Shown here piece by piece: positions 1 through 8,179 of a stretch of 64,000 nt of DNA. This DNA comes from Variovorax paradoxus (GTDB taxonomy: Bacteria > Pseudomonadota > Gammaproteobacteria > Burkholderiales > Burkholderiaceae_C). The notes beneath the pieces are model-generated. The model was given only the letters and a program-made list of their open reading frames with translations. It searched no databases and was not told the origin of the DNA. The translations under genes were made by a program, and so were the position numbers. Location: positions 1,550,001 to 1,614,000 of the forward strand of contig NZ_JAUSXL010000002.1 in assembly GCF_030815975.1 (NCBI RefSeq), read 5' to 3'. Within the stretch, counting starts at the first letter, position 1, and every line of letters starts with the position of its first letter.

Positions 1-761
1 CGATTCCGCTGCTGCAGGAGCGCGCCAAGCAGAACGGCTTCGAGCTGTCGCTGATTCCGGTCACCGCGCCCGGCGTGGAGCAGAAGTCTGCCTGGCTGCA
101 GGTGCGCCAGTCGCGCCCCGACTACGTGCTGCTGTGGGGCTGGGGCGTGATGAACTCCACCGCGCTGAAGGAAGCCGTGGCCACGGGCTATCCGCGCGAG
201 AAGATGTACGGCGTGTGGTGGGCCGGCGCCGAGCCTGACGTGAAGGACGTGGGCGCCAACGCCAAGGGCTACAACGCGCTGGCGCTCAACACTTCGGGCA
301 CCCAGCCCAAGGTGATCCAGGACATCCTCAAGCAGGTGCACGACAAGGGCCAGGGCACGGGGCCGAAGGAAGAAGTGGGCTCGGTGCTCTACACGCGCGG
401 CGTGATCATCCAGATGCTGGGCGTCGAAGCCGTGAGGCGTGCGCAGGAACGCTTCGGCAAGGGCAAGGTCATGACCGGCGAGCAGGTGCGCTGGGGCATG
501 GAGAACCTGGCGCTCGACCAGAAGAAGCTCGATTCGCTGGGCTTCTCGGGCGTGCTGCGTCCGGTGAGCACATCGTGCCAGGACCACATGGGCTCGACCT
601 GGGCCCGCGTGCACACCTGGGACGGCGCCAAGTGGGGCGACATGTCCGACTGGTACCAGGCCGACGAGCAGATCATCAAGCCGATGGTGAAGGTTGCGGC
701 CGAGAAGTACGCCAGCGAGAAGAAGCTGACGCGCCGCGACGCGGCGGACTGCAGCTCCTGA
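1..761 (+). CDS. Branched-chain-type ABC transporter substrate-binding protein (LivK-like), 5' end cut off
   Basis: The reading frame is open from base 3, so the gene begins before the window and only the C-terminal ~250 residues are seen. It matches the periplasmic receptors of the HAAT (LivJ/LivK) family: the segment reading SRPDYVLLWGWGVMNSTALK and the following YPREKMYGVWWAGAEPDV fit the second lobe of the type-I receptor fold. The receptor would capture a small organic acid or amino acid in the periplasm. It is followed by a LivF-type ATPase and a CoA ligase on the same strand, so it is probably the last receptor gene of a liv operon whose permeases lie upstream. The true ligand cannot be read from sequence; an aromatic acid is plausible given the ligase. 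Confidence 0.85.
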   Translation, partial: IPLLQERAKQNGFELSLIPVTAPGVEQKSAWLQVRQSRPDYVLLWGWGVMNSTALKEAVATGYPREKMYGVWWAGAEPDVKDVGANAKGYNALALNTSGTQPKVIQDILKQVHDKGQGTGPKEEVGSVLYTRGVIIQMLGVEAVRRAQERFGKGKVMTGEQVRWGMENLALDQKKLDSLGFSGVLRPVSTSCQDHMGSTWARVHTWDGAKWGDMSDWYQADEQIIKPMVKVAAEKYASEKKLTRRDAADCSS

Positions 762-820
762 TGACCTGATGGACCGTGGCGGCTCGCAAGAGTCGCCATT
801 CGAAAGAGCAGCACCACACC

Positions 821-1633
821 ATGAGCGAACCCAACATCATCCTGAATGTCAACGGCATCGAGGTCATCTACAACCACGTGATCCTCGTGCTCAAGGGCGT
901 GTCGCTCACGGTGCCCGAAGGCGGCATCGTGGCGCTGCTCGGCGGCAACGGCGCGGGCAAGACAACCACGCTGCGAGCCGTGAGCAACCTGCTCGCGGGC
1001 GAGCGCGGCGCGGTCACCAAGGGCACCATCGAACTGCGCGGCGACCGCATCGAGGCGCTGTCGCCGGCCGAACTGGTGAAGCGCGGATTGATCCAGGTGA
1101 TGGAAGGGCGCCATTGCTTTGCGCACCTGACCATCGAAGAAAACCTGATGACCGGCGCCTACACGCGCACCGACGGCAAGGCCGCGGTGCAGCAGACGCT
1201 CGAGAAGGTCTATGCCTACTTTCCGCGCCTGAAGACAAGGCGCACATCGCAAGCCGCGTACACATCGGGCGGCGAGCAGCAGATGTGCGCAATCGGCCGA
1301 GCGCTGATGGCCAACCCGACCATGGTGCTGCTCGACGAACCCTCGATGGGCCTCGCGCCGCAGATCGTGGAGGAGGTGTTCGAGATCGTGAAGGACCTCA
1401 ACACCAAGGAGCGCGTGACCTTCCTTTTGGCCGAGCAGAACACCAACATGGCGCTGCGCTACGCCGACTACGGCTACATCCTGGAAAACGGCCGCATCGT
1501 GATGGACGGCGAGGCCAGGAGCCTGCGCGAGAACGAGGACGTGAAGGAGTTCTACCTTGGCGTCGGCGGCGCGGACCGCAAGAGCTTTCGCGATGTGAAG
1601 AGCTACAAGCGCCGCAAGAGGTGGTTGGCATGA
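821..1633 (+). CDS. Branched-chain-type ABC transporter ATP-binding protein (LivF-like)
   Basis: This 270-residue ABC ATPase has a Walker A motif GGNGAGKTT near residues 41-49, a signature YTSGGEQQM near 147-155 and a Walker B with MVLLDEPSMGLAP near 168-180. The switch region reads LLAEQN, which is typical of LivF, where the usual histidine is not obvious. It would energise import by the liv system together with the receptor ending at 761. The start at 821 is preferred over an in-frame ATG at 776 because the LivF family begins just before the first beta strand. The C-terminus carries a basic tail (KSYKRRKRW). Downstream, a hairpin and then a CoA ligase follow on the same strand. Confidence 0.9.
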   Translation: MSEPNIILNVNGIEVIYNHVILVLKGVSLTVPEGGIVALLGGNGAGKTTTLRAVSNLLAGERGAVTKGTIELRGDRIEALSPAELVKRGLIQVMEGRHCFAHLTIEENLMTGAYTRTDGKAAVQQTLEKVYAYFPRLKTRRTSQAAYTSGGEQQMCAIGRALMANPTMVLLDEPSMGLAPQIVEEVFEIVKDLNTKERVTFLLAEQNTNMALRYADYGYILENGRIVMDGEARSLRENEDVKEFYLGVGGADRKSFRDVKSYKRRKRWLA

Positions 1634-1654
1634 CCGCGTGCATTTCGTGTTGTC

Positions 1655-1675
1655 CCCTCTCCCTCCGGGAGAGGG
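1655..1675. repeat. REP-like perfect hairpin inside the liv operon
   Basis: CCCTCTCCC and GGGAGAGGG form a perfect 9-bp stem around a TCC loop, in the 76-base gap between the LivF-like gene and the CoA ligase. This CCCTCTCCC/GGGAGAGGG sequence resembles repetitive extragenic palindromes of proteobacteria. There is no T run after the stem, so it is not a classical terminator; it may protect the upstream mRNA end or tune downstream expression. Confidence 0.6.
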
Positions 1676-1709
1676 AGCAAGACCGAACAGAAAGACAAAG
1701 GGTACGGAC

Positions 1710-2957
1710 ATGACCGACCACTACGACGCCCTCGAGATCCGCGACCCCGCCGAACGCGAGCGCGACCTGCTGGCCGCGCTGCCGAAGCAGATCGCGCAGG
1801 CCCAGACCGCGGCGCCCGCGTTTGCCAAGATCCTCGACGGCGTGAAGCCGACGGACGTCACCACACGCGAGGCACTTGCGAAACTGCCTGTCACACGCAA
1901 GACCGAACTGCTCGAGCTGCAGAAGCAGCGCCGCGCCGACGATCCCTTCGGCGGCTTTTCCACCATCGGCCGCGGCGCCCGCATGCCGCGCGTGTTCGCG
2001 AGCCCCGGCACCATCTACGAACCCGAGGGCGAGGCGCGCGACTACTGGCGCACGGCGCGCGCGCTGCACGCCGCGGGCTTTCGCGGCGGCGAGCTCATCC
2101 ACAACAGCTTCAGCTACCACATGACGCCGGCCGGCTCCATCATGGAGAGCGGCGCGCGCGCCATGGGCTGCACCGTGTTCGCGGGCGGCACCGGCCAGAC
2201 CGAGCAGCAGCTCGAAGCCATGGCCGACCTGAAGCCCGAAGGCTATGCGGGCACGCCGAGCTTCCTCAAGATCCTGCTCGAAAAAGCCGAGGAGAAAGGC
2301 CTGCCGCTGCCCTCGCTCACCAAGGCGCTGGTGTCGGGCGAAGCCTTTCCGCCCAGCCTGCACGACTGGATTGCCGCGCACGGCGTGAAAGGCACGCAGT
2401 GCTATGCCACCGCCGATCTCGGCCTCATCGCCTACGAGACCAGCGCGCGCGAAGGCCTGGTGATCGATGAAGGCGTGCTGGTGGAAATCGTCCGTCCCGG
2501 CACCGGCGATCCGGTGCCCGATGGCGAGGTCGGCGAGATCGTGGTGACCACCTTCAACCCCGACTACCCGCTGGTGCGCTTCGGCACCGGCGATCTCTCC
2601 GCCGTGCTCGCGGGCGCCTGCCCCACGGGCCGCACCAACAAGCGCATCAAGGGCTGGCTCGGCCGCGCCGACCAGACCACCAAGGTGCGCGGCATGTTCG
2701 TGCACCCCTCGCAGGTGGCGGAGATCGCGCGGCGCTTTCCCGAAGTGCAGCGCGCGCGCCTCGTGGTGTCGGGCGAGATGGGCGACGACCGGATGACCTT
2801 CAGGCTCGAATGCGCGGGCGCGCCGGCCGGGCTCGATGCGCGCATTGCCGACGCGGTGCGCGAAGTGACCAAGCTGCGCGGCACCATCGAGCTGGTGGCG
2901 CCGGGCACGCTGCCGAACGACGGCAAGGTGATCGAGGACGCGCGCAGCTACAAATAG
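1710..2957 (+). CDS. Phenylacetate-CoA ligase family protein (PaaK-like AMP-forming ligase)
   Basis: This 415-residue protein belongs to the PaaK branch of adenylate-forming CoA ligases (usual length about 430). Visible family features are YAGTPSFLKILLEKA in the N-terminal domain, CYATADLGLIAYET around the acyl-adenylate pocket, RFGTGDLSAVL carrying the conserved aspartate that binds the ribose, and a C-terminal NDGKVIEDAR with a lysine in the place of the family's catalytic lysine. It would activate an aromatic or other carboxylate to its CoA thioester in the cytoplasm. Its place directly behind a liv-type importer suggests that the imported acid is the substrate. The ATG at 1710 was chosen over the in-frame codon at 1638, which would make the protein begin inside the hairpin. 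Confidence 0.85.
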   Translation: MTDHYDALEIRDPAERERDLLAALPKQIAQAQTAAPAFAKILDGVKPTDVTTREALAKLPVTRKTELLELQKQRRADDPFGGFSTIGRGARMPRVFASPGTIYEPEGEARDYWRTARALHAAGFRGGELIHNSFSYHMTPAGSIMESGARAMGCTVFAGGTGQTEQQLEAMADLKPEGYAGTPSFLKILLEKAEEKGLPLPSLTKALVSGEAFPPSLHDWIAAHGVKGTQCYATADLGLIAYETSAREGLVIDEGVLVEIVRPGTGDPVPDGEVGEIVVTTFNPDYPLVRFGTGDLSAVLAGACPTGRTNKRIKGWLGRADQTTKVRGMFVHPSQVAEIARRFPEVQRARLVVSGEMGDDRMTFRLECAGAPAGLDARIADAVREVTKLRGTIELVAPGTLPNDGKVIEDARSYK

Positions 2958-2987
2958 TGCAGCGCCTGGTGCGAGCGCGGCCCGCGG

Positions 2988-3557
2988 TCAGTGAATCGCC
3001 GCCTCGTATGCCAGCTCGAACAGCGTTGTCATCTCGCGGTTGAAGGCGGGCAGGTCGCCGGGCTTGCGGCTCGTCACCAGGCCGTGGTCGACCACCACTT
3101 CCCTGTCGACCCACTTTGCGCCCGCGTTCTGCAGGTCGGCGCGCAGCGACGGCCATGAAGTCATCCTGCGGCCCTCGACGCCGTCGGCGTTGATGAGCGT
3201 CCACGGACCATGGCAGATGGCGGCAACGGGCTTGCCCGACTCGACGAAGGCGCGCACGAAGGCCACGGCCTTTTGGTTGATGCGCAGCGCGTCGGGGCTG
3301 GCCACGCCGCCGGGCAGCAGCAACGCGTCGAAATCGTCGGCATTGGCATTCTTGAGCGGCACGTCGACCTCGAAGGTGTCGGCCGGCTCGAGCTGCTTCC
3401 AGCCGCGCACGCTGCCGTCGAGCGGCGAAACGATCTGCGTCTGCGCGCCGGCATGGTCGAGCGCCTTGCGCGGCTCGGTCATCTCGACCTGCTCGAAGCC
3501 GTCCGACACGAGGATGGCAACCTTCATTCCGTCCAGCGAGGATGAGGTGATGGGCAT
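2988..3557 (-). CDS. PfpI/DJ-1 family type 1 glutamine amidotransferase-like protein
   Basis: The 189-residue protein shows the PfpI fold landmarks: a conserved acidic residue in SDGFEQVEM near residue 22 and the nucleophile elbow AAICHGPW with Cys115 followed by His116. Members act as cysteine proteases, deglycases or chaperone-like stress proteins; the exact activity here cannot be told. The start at 3557 is supported by AAGGAG about ten bases upstream. It points away from the Bug receptor at 3777, and the 219-base gap holds both promoters. It is monocistronic as far as can be seen. Confidence 0.88.
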   Translation of the reverse strand: MPITSSSLDGMKVAILVSDGFEQVEMTEPRKALDHAGAQTQIVSPLDGSVRGWKQLEPADTFEVDVPLKNANADDFDALLLPGGVASPDALRINQKAVAFVRAFVESGKPVAAICHGPWTLINADGVEGRRMTSWPSLRADLQNAGAKWVDREVVVDHGLVTSRKPGDLPAFNREMTTLFELAYEAAIH

Positions 3558-3693
3558 GGGTGAAGTACTCCTTTGGGTGCTCACCCTAGGGCGGGTGCCG
3601 GCGCGGCGCATCGGCGCGCACCGGCTCCATCTGTCGGACAGTTCGACGGGCGGCCTGTTCGTCGGGCAGCAAGGGCGGATTTCTGGGCCCGCC

Positions 3694-3734
3694 TAAGGGC
3701 TATTCGCTACTCGTCAGGTCGTGGTCAGCCCTTA
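3694..3734. promoter_or_regulatory. Inverted repeat upstream of the Bug receptor gene
   Basis: TAAGGGCT and AGCCCTTA form perfect 8-bp arms separated by 25 bases, ending 42 bases before the ATG at 3777. The right arm runs into TTATGAT, which could serve as a -10 element. The layout suits a regulator site or a leader hairpin, but no regulator gene adjoins it, so this is weak evidence only. Confidence 0.3.
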
Positions 3735-3776
3735 TGATCGCGGCCGTTTTCGAATTCACCAACCCGAGAGACACTC

Positions 3777-4751
3777 ATGAAGAAACTGCTTGCATTCACA
3801 GCGCTCGCCGCTGCCGCCGCCGGCGTTTACGCCCAGGATTTCCCCGCAGGCAAGACCGTCACGCTGGTGGTGCCTTTCTCCGCCGGCGGCCCCACCGACC
3901 GCGTGGCGCGCGACTTGGCCGAAGCCCTGCAAAAGACCCTGGGCACGACGATCGTGGTGGACAACACCGCCGGCGCCGGCAGCTCCATCGGCACCGCCAA
4001 GGTGGCCCGCGCCGCACCGGACGGCTACACGCTGCTGCTCAACCACATCGGCATGTCGACGATGCCGGCGCTTTACCGCAAGCTGCCGTTCAATGTCGAG
4101 AACGATTTCGAATACCTCGGCATGGTCAATGAAGTGCCGATGACGCTGATCGGCAAGCCCGGCCTGCCCGCCAACAACTACAAGGAACTGACGACCTGGA
4201 TCGCGGCCAACAAGGGCAAGATCAACCTCGGCAATGCCGGGCTGGGCGCCGCGTCGCACCTGTGCGGCCTCTTGTTCCAGAGTGCGCTCAAGGTCGAGAT
4301 GACGCCGGTTCCCTACAAGGGCACCGCGCCGGCCATCGCCGACCTGCTGGGTGGCCAGATCGACCTGCTGTGCGACCAGACCACCAACACCACATCGCAG
4401 ATCGAGGCCAAGAAGGTCAAGGCCTATGCCGTGACCACGAGCAAGCGCCTGACCACGCCGGCCCTGAAGGACCTGCCGACGCTCGCCGAATCGGGCCTGA
4501 AGGACTTCGAGGTCACGATCTGGCACGGCGTGTACGCGCCCAAGGGCACGCCGGCGCCGGTGCTGAAGAAGCTCAACGAAGCCATCAAGGCCGCCATGAA
4601 GGACCCGGGCTTCATCAAGCGCGAAGAGGCGCTGGGCGCCGTGATCACCACCGACAAGCGCACCGACCCGGCCGAGCACAAGAAGTTCGTCTCGGCCGAG
4701 ATCGCCAAGTGGAGCCCGATCATCAAGGCCGCCGGCGTGTACGCCGACTGA
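3777..4751 (+). CDS. Bug-family solute receptor (tripartite tricarboxylate transporter type)
   Basis: The 324-residue protein starts with a Sec signal peptide (MKKLLAFTALAAAAAGVYA, cut before Gln20) and then shows the Bug/TctC signatures TVTLVVPFSAGGPTDRVAR and VVDNTAGAGSSIGTAKVA with PDGYTLL. Bug proteins are periplasmic binding proteins for carboxylates such as citrate, nicotinate or aromatic acids, and are greatly expanded in Bordetella and Comamonadaceae, mostly as orphans without TctAB membrane genes. No TctA or TctB gene is nearby here either. Ligand unknown. The gene ends in a strong bidirectional terminator. Confidence 0.93.
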   Translation: MKKLLAFTALAAAAAGVYAQDFPAGKTVTLVVPFSAGGPTDRVARDLAEALQKTLGTTIVVDNTAGAGSSIGTAKVARAAPDGYTLLLNHIGMSTMPALYRKLPFNVENDFEYLGMVNEVPMTLIGKPGLPANNYKELTTWIAANKGKINLGNAGLGAASHLCGLLFQSALKVEMTPVPYKGTAPAIADLLGGQIDLLCDQTTNTTSQIEAKKVKAYAVTTSKRLTTPALKDLPTLAESGLKDFEVTIWHGVYAPKGTPAPVLKKLNEAIKAAMKDPGFIKREEALGAVITTDKRTDPAEHKKFVSAEIAKWSPIIKAAGVYAD

Positions 4752-4764
4752 TTTCCCCGCTCCG

Positions 4765-4803
4765 AAAAAAAAGCCGCCGGCCCTCGGGTCCGGCGGCTTT
4801 TTT
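4765..4803. terminator. Bidirectional rho-independent terminator
   Basis: GCCGCCGG (4773-4780) pairs with CCGGCGGC (4790-4797), flanked by eight A on the left and six T on the right. It ends both the Bug receptor gene (plus) and the convergent lipoprotein gene (minus). Confidence 0.92.
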
Positions 4804-4826
4804 CATGGCGGTGACAGCAAGGAAAA

Positions 4827-6950
4827 TCAGGGCAGCGTGACCGTCCACGCCTCGAAGCTCTTGCGCACGTCGACCTGGCGCGCGGTGCGTGCCGTGAAGG
4901 CGAAGGTGCTGATCGAGGAACCTTGGGCGTATTGCCAGCTGTTGTTGTTGTTGGCCGGCACGCAGTGCACGTCCGAGGGGCCCACGGGCTGGCAGTAGAC
5001 GACCGCCTTGCGGGTGTTGCTGCGCACGGTGACGGTCTCGTTGAAGCGCGCGCCGCCGCCGGGCGCCCTGCCGAAGACGCTGAACGCGGTGGGCGCGAGC
5101 GCGCCGTTGGGAACCACCCAGCCATCGAGATTGCCGTCGGCGCTGAAGTCGACGTTGTTCGCTTCGGCGCCGGTCGGGTCCACCGCCCCGAAGACGATCC
5201 CGCGCGGGCTGCCCAGGCTTTCCGAAAGCACCTCGGCGCGCAGGGCGGGCGTGAGCTCCACCATGGGCGCCTGCACGGCTTCCGCGATGGTGGGCACCCG
5301 CGAGAAGGTGCGCACGTACTGCACCACGTTCGGCGTGCTGCCGTCGGTACGGAAGAACTCCAGCTTCCACACCGTCTGGTCGGCGATCTTGCCGAGCTGC
5401 TCGTCGGTGTACGGCGGGTCGGCGAAGAGGTTGGCGTTGTCGAAATCGCTCGGGCTGCCGTTCTGCGCCGGGTCCAGGTAGCGTGCGGACATGCGCCACA
5501 CCGGCGAGTTCAGCGCGGAACCCGCCGTGCCGTCCGGCGTGAGCACCAGCGAGTTCAGGCCGGCCTTGGGCACCAGGACCAGTTCCTTGCCGGGCAGCGA
5601 AGCCGTTGTTGCCACCACCTTCGAAAGAACCGGGTCGCCGTTGCCATCGCGTACGTTGTCGATGGAGATGGCGTAGCCGACCGAATGGAAGACCAGGTTC
5701 TGGTGCTTCAGGAAGTCTTTCTTGTCGAGCTGCGGGCGCACGAACGCGCGGTAGGTGTTGCTGTTGCCGGTGAGCTTCAGCGCGCCATCCACGATCTTGG
5801 CGTTGAAGACGTCGTTGTCGGTGTTGCCGAGAACGTCGGTCCAGCGGTAGGTCAGTGCGACGTCGCCGTTCTTGTGGAAATATTCGAAGTTGCCGCGGTC
5901 ATGCTTCAGGTTGGTGGGGCCGAAGCGGAACAGGCTTTCGAACGAGCGGCGCACGCCGCTGCTCACGCGGCCGATGGGCGCGCCGGCCGCCACGAAGCTG
6001 GCCGGGTCGTCGCCCACGAACAGCGTGCGGCATGCCGGCGCCACCACGTTGGCGGCGCTGCCGTAGGCATTGCCGTCGGGCTCGATGGGGCTGTCGACGC
6101 GCTGCCCGAGCGGCAGCGCATAGCAGGCGTTGATGCGGTCGAGCAGCGCCTGCACCATGGCCGGCGTGGGCGGCTGCACCAGGGCCGCGGCGTCGATGGC
6201 GGGCAGCGTCGCAATGGTGGCATCGCCGCTGCGAAAGACGATGGACACCGGCGGGCTGTCTTCGCCGGCGGGTAGCGCCTTCACGGTGATTTCTATGCTG
6301 GATGCCGTGCCGTCGGGGCGGACCGACACGTTGAGGGCATCGAGCACGCGGTCCTGGCCGGTGCCGTTGGCCTGGAACTCGCCGCTCATCGGGTCGATGC
6401 TCGCATCGAGCGCGGCCAGCAGCGGCTGCAGCGCGGCCAGCAGCTTGGCCACCTGGTCGCCGATCGACCCCGCCGTGACGGCGCCGGCGTCGGCCTGGAT
6501 CGCGGCGGCCAGCTTCGACGGGTCGCCATTGGGCGAGAGCTGCGCCACGATGATGGTGGTCAATGGCGTCACGTTGGTGGTGCCGGTCGCGGTGCTGGCG
6601 GTGGTGCTGTAGAGGGTCAGGTCGTCGCGCACGGCCTGGATCACCAGCGGCGCCTTGGTGCCGGCGGGCAGCGAGCAGGTGTAGCTGCCTTCGGGCGTGG
6701 TGGTCACTTCGCAGACCTTGGCGCCGGTCTGGTCGAACACCGTGAGCGCCGCACCCGCAAAGGCCGCGCCGGTGGCGACAGTGCCGCTCAGGGTGGTGGC
6801 CGCTGCCGCGGGCGGCTCTCCGCCGCCGCCGGACGATGGGGGAAGGAAACCGAAACCGCCGCCACCGCCGCCACCACCGCCGCATGCGGCAAGAAGCGCC
6901 AGGGTGACGACGGACAGGGCATGGGGGATTTTCCGGGGGAGAGAGGGCAT
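4827..6950 (-). CDS. Large secreted lipoprotein of unknown function with polyglycine linker
   Basis: The 707-residue protein begins with a lipoprotein signal peptide ending LALLAAC (lipobox cysteine at residue 23), directly followed by about nine glycines and a second Gly/Pro-rich stretch, a typical flexible tether of Burkholderiales lipoproteins. Residues about 55-105 (SGTVATGAAFAGAALTVFDQ and on to YTCSLPAG) look like a small carboxypeptidase-regulatory-type beta sandwich. The rest, about 600 residues, has no motif I recognise; a stretch with FNAKIVDGALKLTGN suggests more beta structure. The ATG at 6950 places the lipobox at a normal distance; an upstream in-frame start at 7001 would not. 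It would be anchored on the cell surface or outer membrane. Confidence 0.8.
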   Translation of the reverse strand: MPSLPRKIPHALSVVTLALLAACGGGGGGGGGFGFLPPSSGGGGEPPAAAATTLSGTVATGAAFAGAALTVFDQTGAKVCEVTTTPEGSYTCSLPAGTKAPLVIQAVRDDLTLYSTTASTATGTTNVTPLTTIIVAQLSPNGDPSKLAAAIQADAGAVTAGSIGDQVAKLLAALQPLLAALDASIDPMSGEFQANGTGQDRVLDALNVSVRPDGTASSIEITVKALPAGEDSPPVSIVFRSGDATIATLPAIDAAALVQPPTPAMVQALLDRINACYALPLGQRVDSPIEPDGNAYGSAANVVAPACRTLFVGDDPASFVAAGAPIGRVSSGVRRSFESLFRFGPTNLKHDRGNFEYFHKNGDVALTYRWTDVLGNTDNDVFNAKIVDGALKLTGNSNTYRAFVRPQLDKKDFLKHQNLVFHSVGYAISIDNVRDGNGDPVLSKVVATTASLPGKELVLVPKAGLNSLVLTPDGTAGSALNSPVWRMSARYLDPAQNGSPSDFDNANLFADPPYTDEQLGKIADQTVWKLEFFRTDGSTPNVVQYVRTFSRVPTIAEAVQAPMVELTPALRAEVLSESLGSPRGIVFGAVDPTGAEANNVDFSADGNLDGWVVPNGALAPTAFSVFGRAPGGGARFNETVTVRSNTRKAVVYCQPVGPSDVHCVPANNNNSWQYAQGSSISTFAFTARTARQVDVRKSFEAWTVTLP

Positions 6951-7162
6951 CGGTGGGCTCTTCGAAAAGGTTGAAAGCCCCGGACCATCCGGGGTCCGCA
7001 AACAATAGCTTTCACTTTTCTAAAGAAAATGATGCAAATGCACCATTCTTGAAACGCGCCGATCGTTCCTCGGGTTTCCGAGGGGGAGATGCAGAAAGTA
7101 CCCGCCAGCGAATCACCGAAACATGGGATGCGGTACCCCGCCGCTGCAGGAAAACTCCGTCA

Positions 7163-8146
7163 ATGACCAGCCAGGCACTGCACGACTTCAGCACGCTGCT
7201 GCTGCATCTCTACCGGCTCTCGCACGAGCTGCCGATCGACGCCTTCCAGGACGCCGCGCTCGAGCTGATCAAGCCGGTGCTGCCCTTCGACGCGTCGATG
7301 TGGGGCACGGCCAGCACGGCCAGCGAGGGGATCGACGTGCACACGCTGCACCTACACCGCAAGACGCCCGAGATGATGATGGAGTACGACAACTTCAAGC
7401 ACCTCGACTCCGCGGCCGCGAGCTTCTTCGGCAAGGGACACGGCACGCGGGGCTTCAACTCGGCGAGCTGGTGGAGCGAGCCCAAGTACGCGCCCTTCCT
7501 GGACTACGTGCGGCGCTACGACCAGAACAACATCTTCATCACGATGGACAGCGACCCGCGGACCAACTTCATGCACTGGTTCTCGCTGTTCCGCGCCGAC
7601 CCCGACGCGCACTGCAGGCCCGAGGAAGTGAGCCTGCTGGCCAGCCTGTCGCCGCACATGATGCAGGCGCTGGCGCTCAACCGCCTGATGCACCTGGGCC
7701 GCACGCTCTCGCCGGCCTCGGGCTCGCAGCCCCGCGGCTCGGCCATTGCAGACCTGAAAGGCGCGATCTACCACTGCGACGTGACGTTCGTCGCGCTGAT
7801 GCAGGAGGAGTTTCCGGGCTGGCCGCGCCAGGCGCTGCCGTCATCGCTGCAGGAGCATTTCATGACGGAGCAATGCGCCTACATGGGCCGGCATGTCGCG
7901 GTGTCGTACCGGCTCGAGCAGCGCCTGCTGTTCCTGAGCGTGCGCAAACGCTGCCGCGCCGACGGCCTCACGCCGCGTGAGCACACCGTTGCCGAGCTGC
8001 TTGCCCGGGGCGACACCCACAAGGACATCGCGGCCATCCTGAACCGCTCGCCCGCCACCGTGCGCAACCACATCCAGTCGATCTACGACAAGCTGCAGGT
8101 GGGCAACGTGGCGGGCCTGATCCAGGAACTGCGGCTCGCGGGCTGA
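7163..8146 (+). CDS. LuxR-family transcriptional regulator
   Basis: The C-terminal ~65 residues of this 327-residue protein are a LuxR/GerE helix-turn-helix: GLTPREHTVAELLARGDTHKDIAAILNRSPATVRNHIQSIYDKL. The N-terminal ~240 residues have no domain I can name; they lack a receiver aspartate pattern and do not look like an acyl-homoserine lactone domain. The ATG at 7163 was chosen because the upstream in-frame codons give low-complexity sequence. It converges on the PQQ dehydrogenase gene at 8180 and may regulate it or the lipoprotein gene that diverges from it. The 211-base gap to that lipoprotein gene carries both promoters, not resolved by eye. Confidence 0.88.
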   Translation: MTSQALHDFSTLLLHLYRLSHELPIDAFQDAALELIKPVLPFDASMWGTASTASEGIDVHTLHLHRKTPEMMMEYDNFKHLDSAAASFFGKGHGTRGFNSASWWSEPKYAPFLDYVRRYDQNNIFITMDSDPRTNFMHWFSLFRADPDAHCRPEEVSLLASLSPHMMQALALNRLMHLGRTLSPASGSQPRGSAIADLKGAIYHCDVTFVALMQEEFPGWPRQALPSSLQEHFMTEQCAYMGRHVAVSYRLEQRLLFLSVRKRCRADGLTPREHTVAELLARGDTHKDIAAILNRSPATVRNHIQSIYDKLQVGNVAGLIQELRLAG

Positions 8147-8179
8147 CCGGCCCGCGCCGATGGCGGCCCACGCCGCGCC

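Noticed and set aside
776..820. An extended N-terminus for the LivF-like protein
   Set aside because: The extra residues (His/Lys/Ser-rich) are not part of the ABC fold; 821 fits the family start.
6840..6890. The glycine-codon repeat in the lipoprotein gene as a phase-variable tract
   Set aside because: The codons are mixed (GGC, GGT and others), so slippage is not expected; it is a tether.
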